Below, in pieces: positions 44,401 through 53,337 of a stretch of DNA of 61,653 nt. Positions within the stretch are counted from its first letter, which is position 1. Every line of letters starts with the position of its first letter. Position numbers and translations under genes: made by a program. The notes beneath the pieces were generated by a model. It did no database searches and had not been told where the DNA came from. It saw only the letters and a list, made by a program, of their open reading frames with translations. This stretch comes from Flavobacterium sp. (GTDB taxonomy: Bacteria > Bacteroidota > Bacteroidia > Flavobacteriales > Flavobacteriaceae): the NCBI GenBank assembly GCA_030153045.1, contig JASLID010000023.1, positions 1 to 61,653 on the forward strand. Direction: 5' to 3'.

Positions 44401-46021
44401 CAGGTGAAGCAGCAGTCCAGTTAGCTGTAACTGCTGTAGAAGATACTATTGTTGCTGTTAGTCCTGCAGGTGCAGAGCTACTGCATAAAGGTGAGGTTAC
44501 ACAAATTCCAAAAGTTCCTGATGTATCACCACCATATTCCCAAACTCGTATATATACAGTTGAACCTACAATTAACCCTGATGCTGTAATCATAGACATT
44601 GCACCATTGCTACTACTGTCATCGTCGCAACTTATTAAGGTTAGCGCTCCACAAGAACCACTATAGAGTGCTATTCCACTATCAGTTATTCCGCCAGCTT
44701 GAGTATCTATTGTTAGTTGTCCACTTCCAGGGACTACAGTTTTAAACCAAACATCATTACCTGAGTAGCTTGCGCATCCTGGTGCAGGTGTGCCAGTTGT
44801 GCTACTTGTTGTTGCTCCCTGGGTGGTGCCTGTTGTGTAAGCACATGTTCCACTTACAGTTAGTGTAACGGCTGTTGCACATTCATCATTTGTAGCAGTA
44901 CCACTACCTCCACATGAACTACACTGCATAGTTGTTATTCCACCATTACTTGCAGTTCCGCAAGATGCGTTAGTGTTCCAGTGTACATAAAAACTTCCAG
45001 AGCTAGCTGCTGCCCAAGTTAATGGCGAACTTCCTGAAGCTACAACAGGACCGTTATATGTTCCAGAATGTATAGTAACATAGCCACCAATTGAATTTGC
45101 TAAAATATATGTGCTTCCAGAAGCAATACCATTAATTGCACTGTATTCAGATTGATATTGAGAAGATGAAATTGTTACAGGGGTATTTGAGATCGGGGCT
45201 GTAATTGCTGCTGCAGGATACTGTGTTGTATTTGTACAAACACTTGCACTTGTGTAAGTGATAATTAAATATCCTTCAGCACCGGCACCACCATTTGCTG
45301 TTCCTGTAGCGCCTCCACCTCCGCCACCATACGTTGATCCAGTTTGGCCAGCTGTATTGTTTGAACCACTACCATCGCCTCCCTTACCCGCAGCTCCTCC
45401 ACCGGCAGCTCCTCCACTGGCATTATTTCCATTACTTCCAATACCTGTTGTTCCGCCAGATCCACCAGCTCCACCACTCCTGTTGTTGGCTCCATTGAAT
45501 CCATTGCCGCCAGCGTTTGTTCCGCCAGTACCACCAGCTCCACCAGCCATATTTGTGCCTGATATTGCAATATAATTTTTACCGCCTTTTCCTCCATTTG
45601 CGGTTATTGTTGTACCTCCAAAAGTAGCTGTTGTATTGTTGCCATCAATCCCATCTTGAATACTTGTTCCTCCAGCTCCTCCATTTCCTATTGTTATATT
45701 GTAATTGGTAGCTGGGGAAACTGTAACGGTATTGATGACAGTATAAGCTCCGCCTCCGCCTCCGCCTCCGCCATTATCGCCAGAAAATCCTTCACCTCTT
45801 CCGCCTCCGCCTCCGCCTCCGTAAGCTTCTACCTTAATAGAAGTTACGCCTGCAGGACATGTCCATGTGCCTGATGAGGTAAACGGAACAGTTGTTTGCG
45901 CTAAAATTGTTGTTGTGTTTAAAAAGAAAAAGCAGAAAAAGAAAAATAAAGCTTTGTTTTGGGGTTTTTCAAAAAGATTTTTTTTAAAAAAAGAAAGATT
46001 AGTAATGTAATTTTTTTTCAC
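41438..46021 (-). CDS. Large T9SS-secreted surface protein
   Basis: 1527 aa. A signal peptide (ending ILAQTT near residue 44) follows a Lys-rich start. Domains in order: a Gly-rich domain (~50-260) closing with AEGYLIITY; a PPC-like domain (~375-510, DVWFKTVVPGSGQLTIDT); a fibronectin III domain (~515-605, PAGLTATIVSSTAVTANW); a large beta domain; a module with YWSSPV, GNPYPSSVNAINFL and GQGFMVLMN (~1000-1300); and the type A sorting domain (~1450-1527, IVVYDVLGKTL ... VIVKKVIY). It is probably an adhesin or matrix protein exported by the type IX system. It is a paralogue of 46229-50629. Confidence 0.9.
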   Translation of the reverse strand: MKKNYITNLSFFKKNLFEKPQNKALFFFFCFFFLNTTTILAQTTVPFTSSGTWTCPAGVTSIKVEAYGGGGGGGRGEGFSGDNGGGGGGGGAYTVINTVTVSPATNYNITIGNGGAGGTSIQDGIDGNNTTATFGGTTITANGGKGGKNYIAISGTNMAGGAGGTGGTNAGGNGFNGANNRSGGAGGSGGTTGIGSNGNNASGGAAGGGAAGKGGDGSGSNNTAGQTGSTYGGGGGGATGTANGGAGAEGYLIITYTSASVCTNTTQYPAAAITAPISNTPVTISSSQYQSEYSAINGIASGSTYILANSIGGYVTIHSGTYNGPVVASGSSPLTWAAASSGSFYVHWNTNASCGTASNGGITTMQCSSCGGSGTATNDECATAVTLTVSGTCAYTTGTTQGATTSSTTGTPAPGCASYSGNDVWFKTVVPGSGQLTIDTQAGGITDSGIALYSGSCGALTLISCDDDSSSNGAMSMITASGLIVGSTVYIRVWEYGGDTSGTFGICVTSPLCSSSAPAGLTATIVSSTAVTANWTAASPAPAAGYQYYLTTSSTAPTSGTTPTGSVGAGITTLNLTSLSAGTTYYLWVRSNCGGSDGSSSWTSVVFTMPICSAFGPGTGTTSLGCPEVVSGGLGLNGANPPAISCTASSCVNLEATFLPLGQTTSYSVQSITYAPPYQFDCLRNPVSVNVDDRWSPVINLPFNFCFYGNSYNTCLIGSNGIITFDTVGNTPGGTCGWSFNANSGTAANIPVSGHGALVENSIFGGFQDLDPADEGEVGWELITLNTGCRALVASWSNVPMYSSDAANMYTGMTVLYENTNVVEVYIQRKRITTYTDFDGDIWNDGNAVIGMQNATGTIATVAPSRNALDANWTSNNEAWRFTPSGASITSIAWYEGATATGPVLGTASTLAVCPAATTTYTAQVTYTLCGGATLKETDQTTVTLTGSKVWDGSSSNVWNDANNWTPVGVPTAADCVVIPDVVAPNNDAVVTGTGFNGLGLNLTVQPIGNLTIDSSNSLTITDKVTVNAGGVFTINDDASLIQTNNVANTGNIQYKRTANIRQQDYVYWSSPVAGFSSSAVSPGTSTAYIYKWSPTIGTNINGWGNWVNGNETMTIGKGYIARGPDAFSTVTPANYTATFTGVPNNGNISMSILRGSYDGANYASGVSGTPATKDDDNWNLIGNPYPSSVNAINFLTANTNINGWIKVWSHENLPSGGYIDPFYNNYVYNYTPADYITYNSSGASTGPGTFNGYIGSGQGFMVLMNHSAATPGNVSFTNTMRNSTYSNSQFFRNGSADSEMNIERNRIWLDLINTSNNRNIRTLVGYIEGATNDNDRLFDAKTDEKMSFNIFSKIDAEKLTIQGKALPFVDTDLVPLGIITPTAGEYSIAIGAIDGLFSNTSQEIYLEDLQLGIIHNLRGMPYSFSTPSGIVDNRFVLRYKDKTLSNNENNYSNEVNVFANNHVNITSTTTRIKNIVVYDVLGKTLIDLQNVQQNELTISQLKPTTNMILVKVTLENDAVIVKKVIY

Positions 46022-46100
46022 TTGGTGTTTTTGGTTTGGTTAATAGTTTTTGGAATAATGTTTGAAAAATATAAAAAAAACGTTAAACTGTTTTATTATT

Positions 46101-46160
46101 TCGATGAATTGCACTTTTTTACGATGAATTACACAAAAAATCGATAAAGTGTGATATTTT
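46101..46160. repeat. Three 20-bp phased repeats
   Basis: CGATGAATTGCAC (46102), CGATGAATTACAC (46122) and CGATAAAGTGTGA (46142) start exactly 20 bp apart, separated by T- or A-runs. They lie 80-140 bp upstream of the 1527-aa gene and just behind the terminator of the 1466-aa gene, so they may be activator sites of the former. Two helical turns per unit would place them on one DNA face. Confidence 0.5.
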
Positions 46161-46177
46161 CTTAATTTTAGAACAAA

Positions 46178-46204
46178 AAAATATCCGCACAGGGCGGATA
46201 TTTT
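46178..46204. terminator. Terminator of the 1466-aa gene
   Basis: A stem AAAATATCCGC/GCGGATATTTT with a 5-nt loop lies 25 nt behind the minus-strand stop at 46229. Confidence 0.8.
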
Positions 46205-46228
46205 AAAATAAATCTATTTTTATGTTTT

Positions 46229-49200
46229 TTAGAAAATAATTTTCTTGATAACAACTTCCTCATTTTCAAGTATTACTTTGACTACTAAAACAGATTTAGT
46301 AGGTTTTAATTGTCCTAAAGCAATTTCCGTTTGATTAACATTTTCTAAATTCACCAATGTTTTTCCTAAAATATCATAAATACTTACATTTTTAATTTTT
46401 GCATTACCAGAATGAATGTTTACCTGATTGTTAGCAAATATTTTAACATCATTAATAAAACTATTTTCATTAGTTGAAAGTGTTGTTTCAGTATAACGTA
46501 ATACAAAACGATTGTTTATTATGCCTTGATTTGCTGTAAATTGATAAGGTGCATTAGTAAGATTGTGGATTTTACTTTCTAATTTGTCTTCCAAATAAAC
46601 AGTTTGACCGCTATTTGCAAATAAACCATCAACAGCAGCAACGGCAATAGTATAAGTTCCGTTTGTTGGAATTTTAACTCCCATTGGTACGATGTCGCTA
46701 GTTTCAAAAGGCAAAGCTCTACCCTGTATAAGCATGATTTCGTTATCGATGAATGAATAGAAATTTTGAGGATTTTTATAATCAGTGAACGAATCATATA
46801 AATTATCATTTCCTTGTGTTGCGCCAGTAACATAACCTACAAGTGTTCTAGTCACAGTTCCTGTTGGTCCTACTAAATCTAACCACAATCTATGCTTTTC
46901 ATCTGCTCCAGCATTGTTACTTGCTGTTCTGTAAAAGGAATTATTAGCAAAAGCAGCATTTCTCATGCTATTGTTAAAAGTTACTGTTGTTGAACCTGGT
47001 GCTCCTGCATTCATTAATACCATAAACCCTTGTCCAGCTGCAATTTTTACATCTCCAGGGCCACTAGTGGCTCCAGTTAAAGTAACAGGTACATAGTCAG
47101 TAGCATAATAATTTACTACAAAATTTTGGTAAAAAGGATCCGTAATATTTGTCGGTAATTGAGCATGTGTCCATAATCTTACACCGCCAGTGATGTTAGC
47201 ACCATTAGCTGTTAAAAACTCATTTACACCAATGGCAGATGGGTAAGGATTTCCTAATAAATTCCAGTTATCATCGGTTGCAGTTCTTGGTATGCCTTGT
47301 GTTCCATTAGTAGTGAAATCAGTACCTCTATAAATGGTTGTGGTAAATGTTCCGTTGTTTGGAATCCCAATAAAATTAGCTGTTAAAGGCGTCGTTGTAG
47401 CGTTGTTAAATCCGTTTGGACCACGAACTATATATCCTTTTGTAGGAATCATGTTTTCGGTAGTAGCTATCCAGTTTCCTTGTCCTCCATTTGCATTAGC
47501 TGCAGTAGTATCCCATCTGTATATATAACCTGATGGTGTACTAGGCGAAACACTTGTTATGGGAAAAGTACCAGCTAATAAATTTCCTACCGGAGAAGAC
47601 CAGTATGAATAATCTTGTAAACGAAGATTAGCAATACGTTCCATATTAATATTACCAGTGTTGGCAATATTGTTTACTTGAACTAGGTTAGCGCTATTTC
47701 TTACGTTAAAAGTTGCTCCTGCTTCTACATTAATCCATTCGGTAACGGTTAAGTTTCTACTTGATTGTAATTCTAGATTTCCTGTAGGAGCTTTTACCGT
47801 TAGGTTTTTTGCTAACGCATTAGGGGTATTCATAATTCTAGAAGTGGATCCTGTAGGGATAACTACACATATGGTTGCATCTGGTACACCAACTGGCAAC
47901 CAGTTGCTAGCTACATTCCAATCATTTGAAGTAGTTCCTTTCCAAACTTTCGATTTGTTTGTTACATTAATGGTGGCGCTGGTTGTACAGCCATTAGTTA
48001 AATTTGCATTAGCAGTAAAACTATAACTATTTAATTCGAGTTGTGATAAAGTTGGCTTGATATATACGGTCGTTACTGTACTTCCCGAAACATAGGGGAT
48101 TGTACAAGCTGCATCAGTATAGGCATCTACAGGAGAGCCAGTCCATGTAAAATTAGGTAGTAATGGTTTGCTTCCATATAATTCTATGTTATCTACTGCA
48201 GCACCATTAGCCCAAGTGTTAGTGTAATAACGTACTCTTACTCTAAAGTTTGCAACATTTACATAAGAATTTAAGTTATAAGATAGTTCTTTAAACTTGG
48301 TTCCGTATCCTTGATCTGAAGTTATATTTCCACTTACACTTGTCCAGGCTCCTCCGTTTACAGACACTTCTAATGCCATTAACTCATTTGCAGCATTTGC
48401 TCCATCTACATAATACCTGTCGAAAAACAATTGCAATTTAAGGGTTAAATCTGTAAAAGTATTCGTGTTTACGCTTGAAGAAGTTAATACATTATCAATT
48501 GTATAATAACAAGATGCGCCACATTGTCCAACATCAGAATTAACATAACTAAAATTGTTAGGACTAATTCCAGACGAAATGGCTGGGTACCAAGTTAGTC
48601 CAGTCGGTATGAAAGGGCTTGCTTGTGTTTTCCAAGCACTATTTGTGTTTATTGTTGCTCCATTATTTACAATATTTGTATTTGTAAAAGTTCCTACATC
48701 TCCAGTTGGTTCAAATTTCACATCTAACAAGTGTACTAACTCTGTAGTACCCACAGCTGTTAAAGGAAATATTGAATTTTCTCCACAAACTTCAGGACTT
48801 GTAGTAGTAAAAGATAGCGCTGCTACAGGTTTTACAGTTGCTCTTACTCTAGTTCTTATTACTGATTCGCAAGTTCCGCTATCAGCTGTAACCCAGTAAT
48901 CAGTCGTTGCACTAATTGATGGTGTAGTCCAACTTCCTGTTGCTGTCGTTGCTAATAATGCTCCGCCTGTTTGCGCACTATACCATTTGTATTGAGTTGT
49001 TGAAGCGGTGCCTGTAGCTCCTAAAGTGGCAGTTCCTGTTCCACAAACAGAACCATTGGTTACAGCCGTTATTTTAGCATCACAATTTGATATAACTGTA
49101 AATAAATAATCTTCAGTTTCTCCATAATAAGCTAAATTGGTCGAACATGAATTCCAAGCAAAACCAGCATCACTGCCGCTAAGATTTCTACCACTAATTC

Positions 49201-50629
49201 TTACTCTAAGTCTATAATCACCAATTGGTGCACTAGCAGATATGATAAAACCAAATGTATTAGATGCTTGTGAAATTCCTCCAGCATCATAAACGGTTTC
49301 TCCTGCATCTGCAAAATCACCATCTTTATTCCAGTCAACCCAAGCTTTAATATAACCTGAACTTGGAGACTCAACATAGACATTTACACCTTCTCCCTGC
49401 GCTTGTTGTGATTTAGGAGAGAGGCCAGTGTGATCTTGATATCCATAAGGAGCAATTGCGCTATAAGTACTTGTATTAACAATATCCAAGAGTGTACCAA
49501 TAAATTCAACTTTTCTGAAGTGATGATTTACTGGTGGTTGATATGTGTTGCTAATGGTTGGGATACAATAGGATACACAACTAGGTCCAAATGAGGTTGT
49601 TATGGTTACATCAGAAAATGAAGATCCACATAACCCATTTGAAATTGTCCAGCGTAAAGTAGTTGTTGTACCTAATGTTAAACCTGTAACAGTTGACGTA
49701 GGTGAATTAGGGGAAGTTATTGTTGCTGTACCAGAAACTAGTGTCCAGGTCCCAGTCATTCCGCTTGGTATTGCGCTTCCTGCTAAAGTAGTACTTGTAG
49801 CGCAAGCAGTTAAATTTTGATTTGAACCAGCACTGACTACCGGACTTATTGCAGGACAGGTAAAAGTTATTATAAGCGCTCCGTCCATACCTGATCCTCC
49901 AGGATTGTTTTTGTGACCCGCGCCTCCGCCTCCGCCTCCATAATTAGCGCTAGCTGAACCTCCATTTCCATTATTTCCTCCATTTCCTCCTGCACCTCCA
50001 AAAGAAGCGACTGTTGCGCCTCCAGCGCCTGGGGCACTAGTACCAGTAGCATTGCCTCCAGCATTACCTACGCCTGTCGATCCGGCAGCAGAACCACCTC
50101 CACCTCCAGAACCAGCATTTGGAACACCGTAACCACTGCCTCCATTCCCACCAACATAAGTTACATCGCCAGTGCCTGCAATACCTCCAGCTCCTCCGGC
50201 TACGGAAGTTGAAGCGGCAGATGCGGCACCTACAGAACCTCCAGGTGCATTAATAAACACTCCGTTAAATGTTGTTGAAGTTGCTGTTCCAGCAGTACTT
50301 GCGGCTCCTCCTGCTCCTAAGGTAACAGTGAAATTGTATGTAACGCCTCCGGTTACAGAAATGGAGTTTCTTCTGGCATAAGAGCCACCACCACCACCAC
50401 CACCAGCATGACCGTTGGTGTTTGCAGTAGTTCTACCTCCAGCTCCACCACCCCAAGCTTCCACTTGAACTGATGTTACGCCGGCAGGACAAGTCCATGA
50501 CTTAGCTCCTCCAGTTACATAAATAGTTGTGGTTTGTCCAAATGAGGTATTAGTAAAGAAAAAAGCGAAAACAAACAGCAGTAAAGTGCTGTATTTGTTT
50601 AGGTTAGAATTAGGGTAACTTTTCTTCAT
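46229..50629 (-). CDS. Large T9SS-secreted surface protein with GEVED domain
   Basis: 1466 aa with a signal peptide ending SFGQ near residue 32. Domains in order: a Gly-rich domain (~35-255, VEAWGGGAGG); a Pro/Ser/Thr linker with Ig-like strands; a GEVED domain (~370-510, IKAWVDWNKDGDFADAGE and YGETEDYLF); an Ig-like domain (~515-590, YKWYSAQTGGALLAT); a large beta domain; a YWSSPV/GNPYPSAIGVNEFL/GQGFMVLMN module; and a type A sorting domain (~1390-1466, SIYDILGKTL ... VVIKKIIF). The C-terminal ~500 residues closely follow those of the neighbouring 1527-aa protein, indicating tandem duplication with different N-terminal domains. Confidence 0.9.
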   Translation of the reverse strand: MKKSYPNSNLNKYSTLLLFVFAFFFTNTSFGQTTTIYVTGGAKSWTCPAGVTSVQVEAWGGGAGGRTTANTNGHAGGGGGGGSYARRNSISVTGGVTYNFTVTLGAGGAASTAGTATSTTFNGVFINAPGGSVGAASAASTSVAGGAGGIAGTGDVTYVGGNGGSGYGVPNAGSGGGGGSAAGSTGVGNAGGNATGTSAPGAGGATVASFGGAGGNGGNNGNGGSASANYGGGGGGAGHKNNPGGSGMDGALIITFTCPAISPVVSAGSNQNLTACATSTTLAGSAIPSGMTGTWTLVSGTATITSPNSPTSTVTGLTLGTTTTLRWTISNGLCGSSFSDVTITTSFGPSCVSYCIPTISNTYQPPVNHHFRKVEFIGTLLDIVNTSTYSAIAPYGYQDHTGLSPKSQQAQGEGVNVYVESPSSGYIKAWVDWNKDGDFADAGETVYDAGGISQASNTFGFIISASAPIGDYRLRVRISGRNLSGSDAGFAWNSCSTNLAYYGETEDYLFTVISNCDAKITAVTNGSVCGTGTATLGATGTASTTQYKWYSAQTGGALLATTATGSWTTPSISATTDYWVTADSGTCESVIRTRVRATVKPVAALSFTTTSPEVCGENSIFPLTAVGTTELVHLLDVKFEPTGDVGTFTNTNIVNNGATINTNSAWKTQASPFIPTGLTWYPAISSGISPNNFSYVNSDVGQCGASCYYTIDNVLTSSSVNTNTFTDLTLKLQLFFDRYYVDGANAANELMALEVSVNGGAWTSVSGNITSDQGYGTKFKELSYNLNSYVNVANFRVRVRYYTNTWANGAAVDNIELYGSKPLLPNFTWTGSPVDAYTDAACTIPYVSGSTVTTVYIKPTLSQLELNSYSFTANANLTNGCTTSATINVTNKSKVWKGTTSNDWNVASNWLPVGVPDATICVVIPTGSTSRIMNTPNALAKNLTVKAPTGNLELQSSRNLTVTEWINVEAGATFNVRNSANLVQVNNIANTGNINMERIANLRLQDYSYWSSPVGNLLAGTFPITSVSPSTPSGYIYRWDTTAANANGGQGNWIATTENMIPTKGYIVRGPNGFNNATTTPLTANFIGIPNNGTFTTTIYRGTDFTTNGTQGIPRTATDDNWNLLGNPYPSAIGVNEFLTANGANITGGVRLWTHAQLPTNITDPFYQNFVVNYYATDYVPVTLTGATSGPGDVKIAAGQGFMVLMNAGAPGSTTVTFNNSMRNAAFANNSFYRTASNNAGADEKHRLWLDLVGPTGTVTRTLVGYVTGATQGNDNLYDSFTDYKNPQNFYSFIDNEIMLIQGRALPFETSDIVPMGVKIPTNGTYTIAVAAVDGLFANSGQTVYLEDKLESKIHNLTNAPYQFTANQGIINNRFVLRYTETTLSTNENSFINDVKIFANNQVNIHSGNAKIKNVSIYDILGKTLVNLENVNQTEIALGQLKPTKSVLVVKVILENEEVVIKKIIF

Positions 50630-50938
50630 AAATATTGTAATTAAATGATTTTTAGACTTCTAAAAAATAATATTAGTTAGTAGATAAGACTACTGAAAGA
50701 CAAATTTTCTGTATTAAAAAAGTTTAATGTGAAAAGTTTGAGACGAAATAAGACAGAAGTAATTTTTTAGCATATAGTAGTTGTAAAAAGGTTAATATAT
50801 AATTCGTTAATAAGGATTCTTTTTTATGATTAGTTCTTTGTGTTGTTAGTTTTTGAGTCTACTTAAGTGTCCTGTAACATTTATGATTTTTTACGGGAAA
50901 ACCGTAACATGGGTTTTTTTTAAAACTTTATTTTTGAC

Positions 50939-51067
50939 TTATATAATTTCAGTGGTTGCTTCAATTAATTTAAAAACAAGCGAAGAACCTTTAATGGCTG
51001 TAATTGATGTTGTTTGTTTCTTAAAATACTGATCTATAGTGTTTTTTGAGATGCTATTTTGCGTCAT
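50939..51067 (-). CDS. Possible small ORF, unknown
   Basis: 42 codons from ATG at 51067 to TAA, starting MTQNSISKNTIDQYFKKQ and ending LVFKLIEATTEII. The composition is protein-like, with a potential amphipathic helix near the C-terminus. No recognised family and no clear promoter. It could be real, a remnant, or chance in AT-rich DNA. Confidence 0.25.
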   Translation of the reverse strand: MTQNSISKNTIDQYFKKQTTSITAIKGSSLVFKLIEATTEII

Positions 51068-51383
51068 AAAATTTTTATATTTGTTAAAAAAAATTTAATA
51101 AATATACATTTTTTTATGTACGTGGCAAATTTTTTATGTAAAAAAACACATTTCATCGATAGAAAATTGTATTTCGCCGATTCTTTTTTGTAATCTTTTT
51201 CGCAAAGATAGGTTATGGCGTGGTTATTTCTTTGATTTTTTTTTAGGATTTACGCCTTGTTTGGAAGAAAAAGCAAAATAACAAAAATCGCCTTGTTTGT
51301 TATTTTTTAAAAGACCTAAAAAACAACATGTTGTATTTTTTTGTCGGTAAAAATTTACATTTTAACGATTAAGTGTTTTTTGT

Positions 51384-51414
51384 TTGTGAGAAAAATAAAA
51401 AATACTTAATATTG
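51384..51414 (+). promoter_or_regulatory. Promoter of the 601-aa T9SS gene
   Basis: TTG at 51384-51386 and TAATATTG at 51407-51414 (near TAnnTTTG) are separated by 20 nt. The ATG follows 52 nt later. Confidence 0.45.
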
Positions 51415-51466
51415 CCTAAGATACTAAAGTATAACAAATTAGGTTTAACTCAAAAACAATACATTT

Positions 51467-53272
51467 ATGAAAAAAATATACACGATTTTAGGAACTTTCC
51501 TCCTTTGTTTTTTTGCTAATGCACAAATGTATGTGAGCCCAAATACTTACTTGTTTGCGTCTAATGAGCATGTTTATGTGACCGGTGATGTCGAATTAAA
51601 CGCCTCGACAAGCAATATTTATCTAAGGAACGATGCGCAATTGTTGCAAGGGACAGCTGGTGCTGGTGCCAATAAAGGTGTTGGTGACTTGTCAGTGTAT
51701 CAAGAAGGAACGGTGAATAATTATTTATACAACTATTGGTGTTCGCCAGTGGGAAATACATTGTCAAGTACTGCTGTAAATAATCCTTTTGGAATTTCAC
51801 AATTGAAACAGGCAACAGGATTAACTACTTTTTCATATACACCATATTTGCCTTCCGGATCTTATGATGGTACTTCGTCACCATTGCAAATAGCTTCCAG
51901 ATGGATATATACTTTTTCGGTTTCTAATGCCTATGCACAATGGAATTATATTGGTGGGGCTAATACAATTGGAGCTGGAAGTGGTTTTACTATGAAAGGA
52001 ACTACAGGTGGAAATCAACGGTATGATTTTAGAGGTAAACCTAACGATGGTACTATTACCATTCCAGTAGCTTTAAATAATTTTACTTTAGTTGGAAATC
52101 CTTATCCTAGTGCTATCGATTTGAATATGTATTTATCGGCTGCTAATAATCCGCAAATAGATGGAACGGCTTATTTTTGGGAGCAATCGAATGTAGCTTC
52201 ACACTACATAAATGCTTACCAAGGAGGGTATGGTAAATACACCATTGCTGGAGGATACTTACCGGCAGATATTTGGTCTTACAATAGTGATGGTTCATAT
52301 AATGCTGATACAGGAGGTAATGGAGTTGTGTATCAAAGAAGATTCACGCCTATAGGTCAGGGGTTTATGGTAAGAGGAAATGCGGCAGGTAATACAATCA
52401 TGCGTAATTCATTTAGAGTATTTGTAAAAGAAGGGCCAGCTAATTTATCTGAATTTGCTAGAACCACACAAGGAAATGCTGATCAAGCAACTGCTCAAAT
52501 TTATGATAATTCTTCAGAATATTTTCCAGAGATTCCTAACGTTGCAGGTACTGATTATACCAGAATTAAAAAAGGTTATGCACCACAATTAAGAATTAAC
52601 GCCATTGTAAATAATAACGGAATTGTTCACACCGCTTTAGGTTTTGGTGATATGTATACGGATGGTTTAGATCACAGTGCAGATGCCAGAGCTACTAATG
52701 ATGATGCACCTTATAACTTCTATTATATTTTAAATGGTCAAACGAATGAGTATGCAATGTCTATCGATCAGTTTGATATAAATAAAAAATATCCTATAGG
52801 ATTAAGAAATAACGTTGAAGCTACTTTTAAAATTAAAGTTGGTGAATTATTATACGGTTTTGATCCAAGTCAAAATGTTTATATCCATGATAAATCAACT
52901 GATTTGTACTATGATATTAAAAACAGTGAATTCCAAATGACTTTGCCTGCAGGAAATGTAAAAGATCGTTTCGAAATTACATTTAAAGAATCGGCTTTAA
53001 GTACAAATGAAAATACGGCTAGTAGTTTTGTGATTTTTCAAAACAATGAAAATAGTCTGTTAACGATTAAAAATCCATTGAAAGTGAATTTAGCGTCTTG
53101 TACCTTATATGATGTAACTGGAAAAACTATCTTCTCAAAATTAAGTTTAGGTTCAAATGAAAATTATGAATTTGCAACCTCTGGCTTAAGTGATGGAGTT
53201 TATATTGTAAAGTTGATTGCTGTCGATCATAGTGAAGTGGCTAAAAAAGTAGCAATTTCTCATAAAAAATAA
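51467..53272 (+). CDS. T9SS-sorted surface protein
   Basis: 601 aa with a signal peptide (MKKIYTILGTFLLCFFANAQ). From residue ~30 it consists of the module found near the C-terminus of the two large neighbours: VYVTGDVELNAS, NYWCSPVGNTLS, LVGNPYPSAIDLNMYL and GQGFMVRGNAAGN. A type A sorting domain closes it (~525-601, CTLYDVTGKTIFSK ... VAKKVAISHKK). It looks like the stand-alone form of that module, anchored or released after T9SS export. Divergent from the 1466-aa gene. Confidence 0.88.
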   Translation: MKKIYTILGTFLLCFFANAQMYVSPNTYLFASNEHVYVTGDVELNASTSNIYLRNDAQLLQGTAGAGANKGVGDLSVYQEGTVNNYLYNYWCSPVGNTLSSTAVNNPFGISQLKQATGLTTFSYTPYLPSGSYDGTSSPLQIASRWIYTFSVSNAYAQWNYIGGANTIGAGSGFTMKGTTGGNQRYDFRGKPNDGTITIPVALNNFTLVGNPYPSAIDLNMYLSAANNPQIDGTAYFWEQSNVASHYINAYQGGYGKYTIAGGYLPADIWSYNSDGSYNADTGGNGVVYQRRFTPIGQGFMVRGNAAGNTIMRNSFRVFVKEGPANLSEFARTTQGNADQATAQIYDNSSEYFPEIPNVAGTDYTRIKKGYAPQLRINAIVNNNGIVHTALGFGDMYTDGLDHSADARATNDDAPYNFYYILNGQTNEYAMSIDQFDINKKYPIGLRNNVEATFKIKVGELLYGFDPSQNVYIHDKSTDLYYDIKNSEFQMTLPAGNVKDRFEITFKESALSTNENTASSFVIFQNNENSLLTIKNPLKVNLASCTLYDVTGKTIFSKLSLGSNENYEFATSGLSDGVYIVKLIAVDHSEVAKKVAISHKK

Positions 53273-53289
53273 TAATCAAAAGTAAATTT

Positions 53290-53332
53290 AAAGCTCCAAT
53301 TTATTGGGGCTTTTTTTATTGTAGTACTTTTG
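53290..53332 (+). promoter_or_regulatory. Terminator overlapping the promoter of the next gene
   Basis: An 11-bp stem AAAGCTCCAAT/ATTGGGGCTTT (one T-G pair) with a T-run ends the 601-aa gene. TTG at 53304-53306, within the 3' arm, and TACTTTTG at 53325-53332 form a -33/-7 pair with 18-nt spacing. Transcription would start at or next to the ATG at 53338. Confidence 0.6.
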
Positions 53333-53337
53333 CTCTA

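Larger units (their letters stand above)
50630..51466. other. Long AT-rich divergent intergenic region
   Basis: 837 bp between the divergent 1466-aa and 601-aa genes. It contains a small minus-strand ORF (50939-51067), an ACGG/CCGT hairpin near 50894, T-rich repeats phased by about 20 bp (51109-51181), TATATTTG at 51077-51084 pointing to the plus strand, and a promoter at 51384-51414. The rest is AT-rich sequence in which I see nothing definite. Confidence 0.6.

Noticed and set aside
45265..45597. The Gly-rich stretches as a possible CRISPR-like or tandem-repeat array
   Set aside because: The repetition is at codon level (Gly codons GGT/GGA/GGC with varied spacing) and stays in frame. There are no conserved direct repeats with unique spacers.
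46579..46833. An 84-codon minus-strand frame inside the 1466-aa gene
   Set aside because: It is in an alternative frame of a well-supported coding sequence with a normal sorting domain. No start signal or separate function is suggested.
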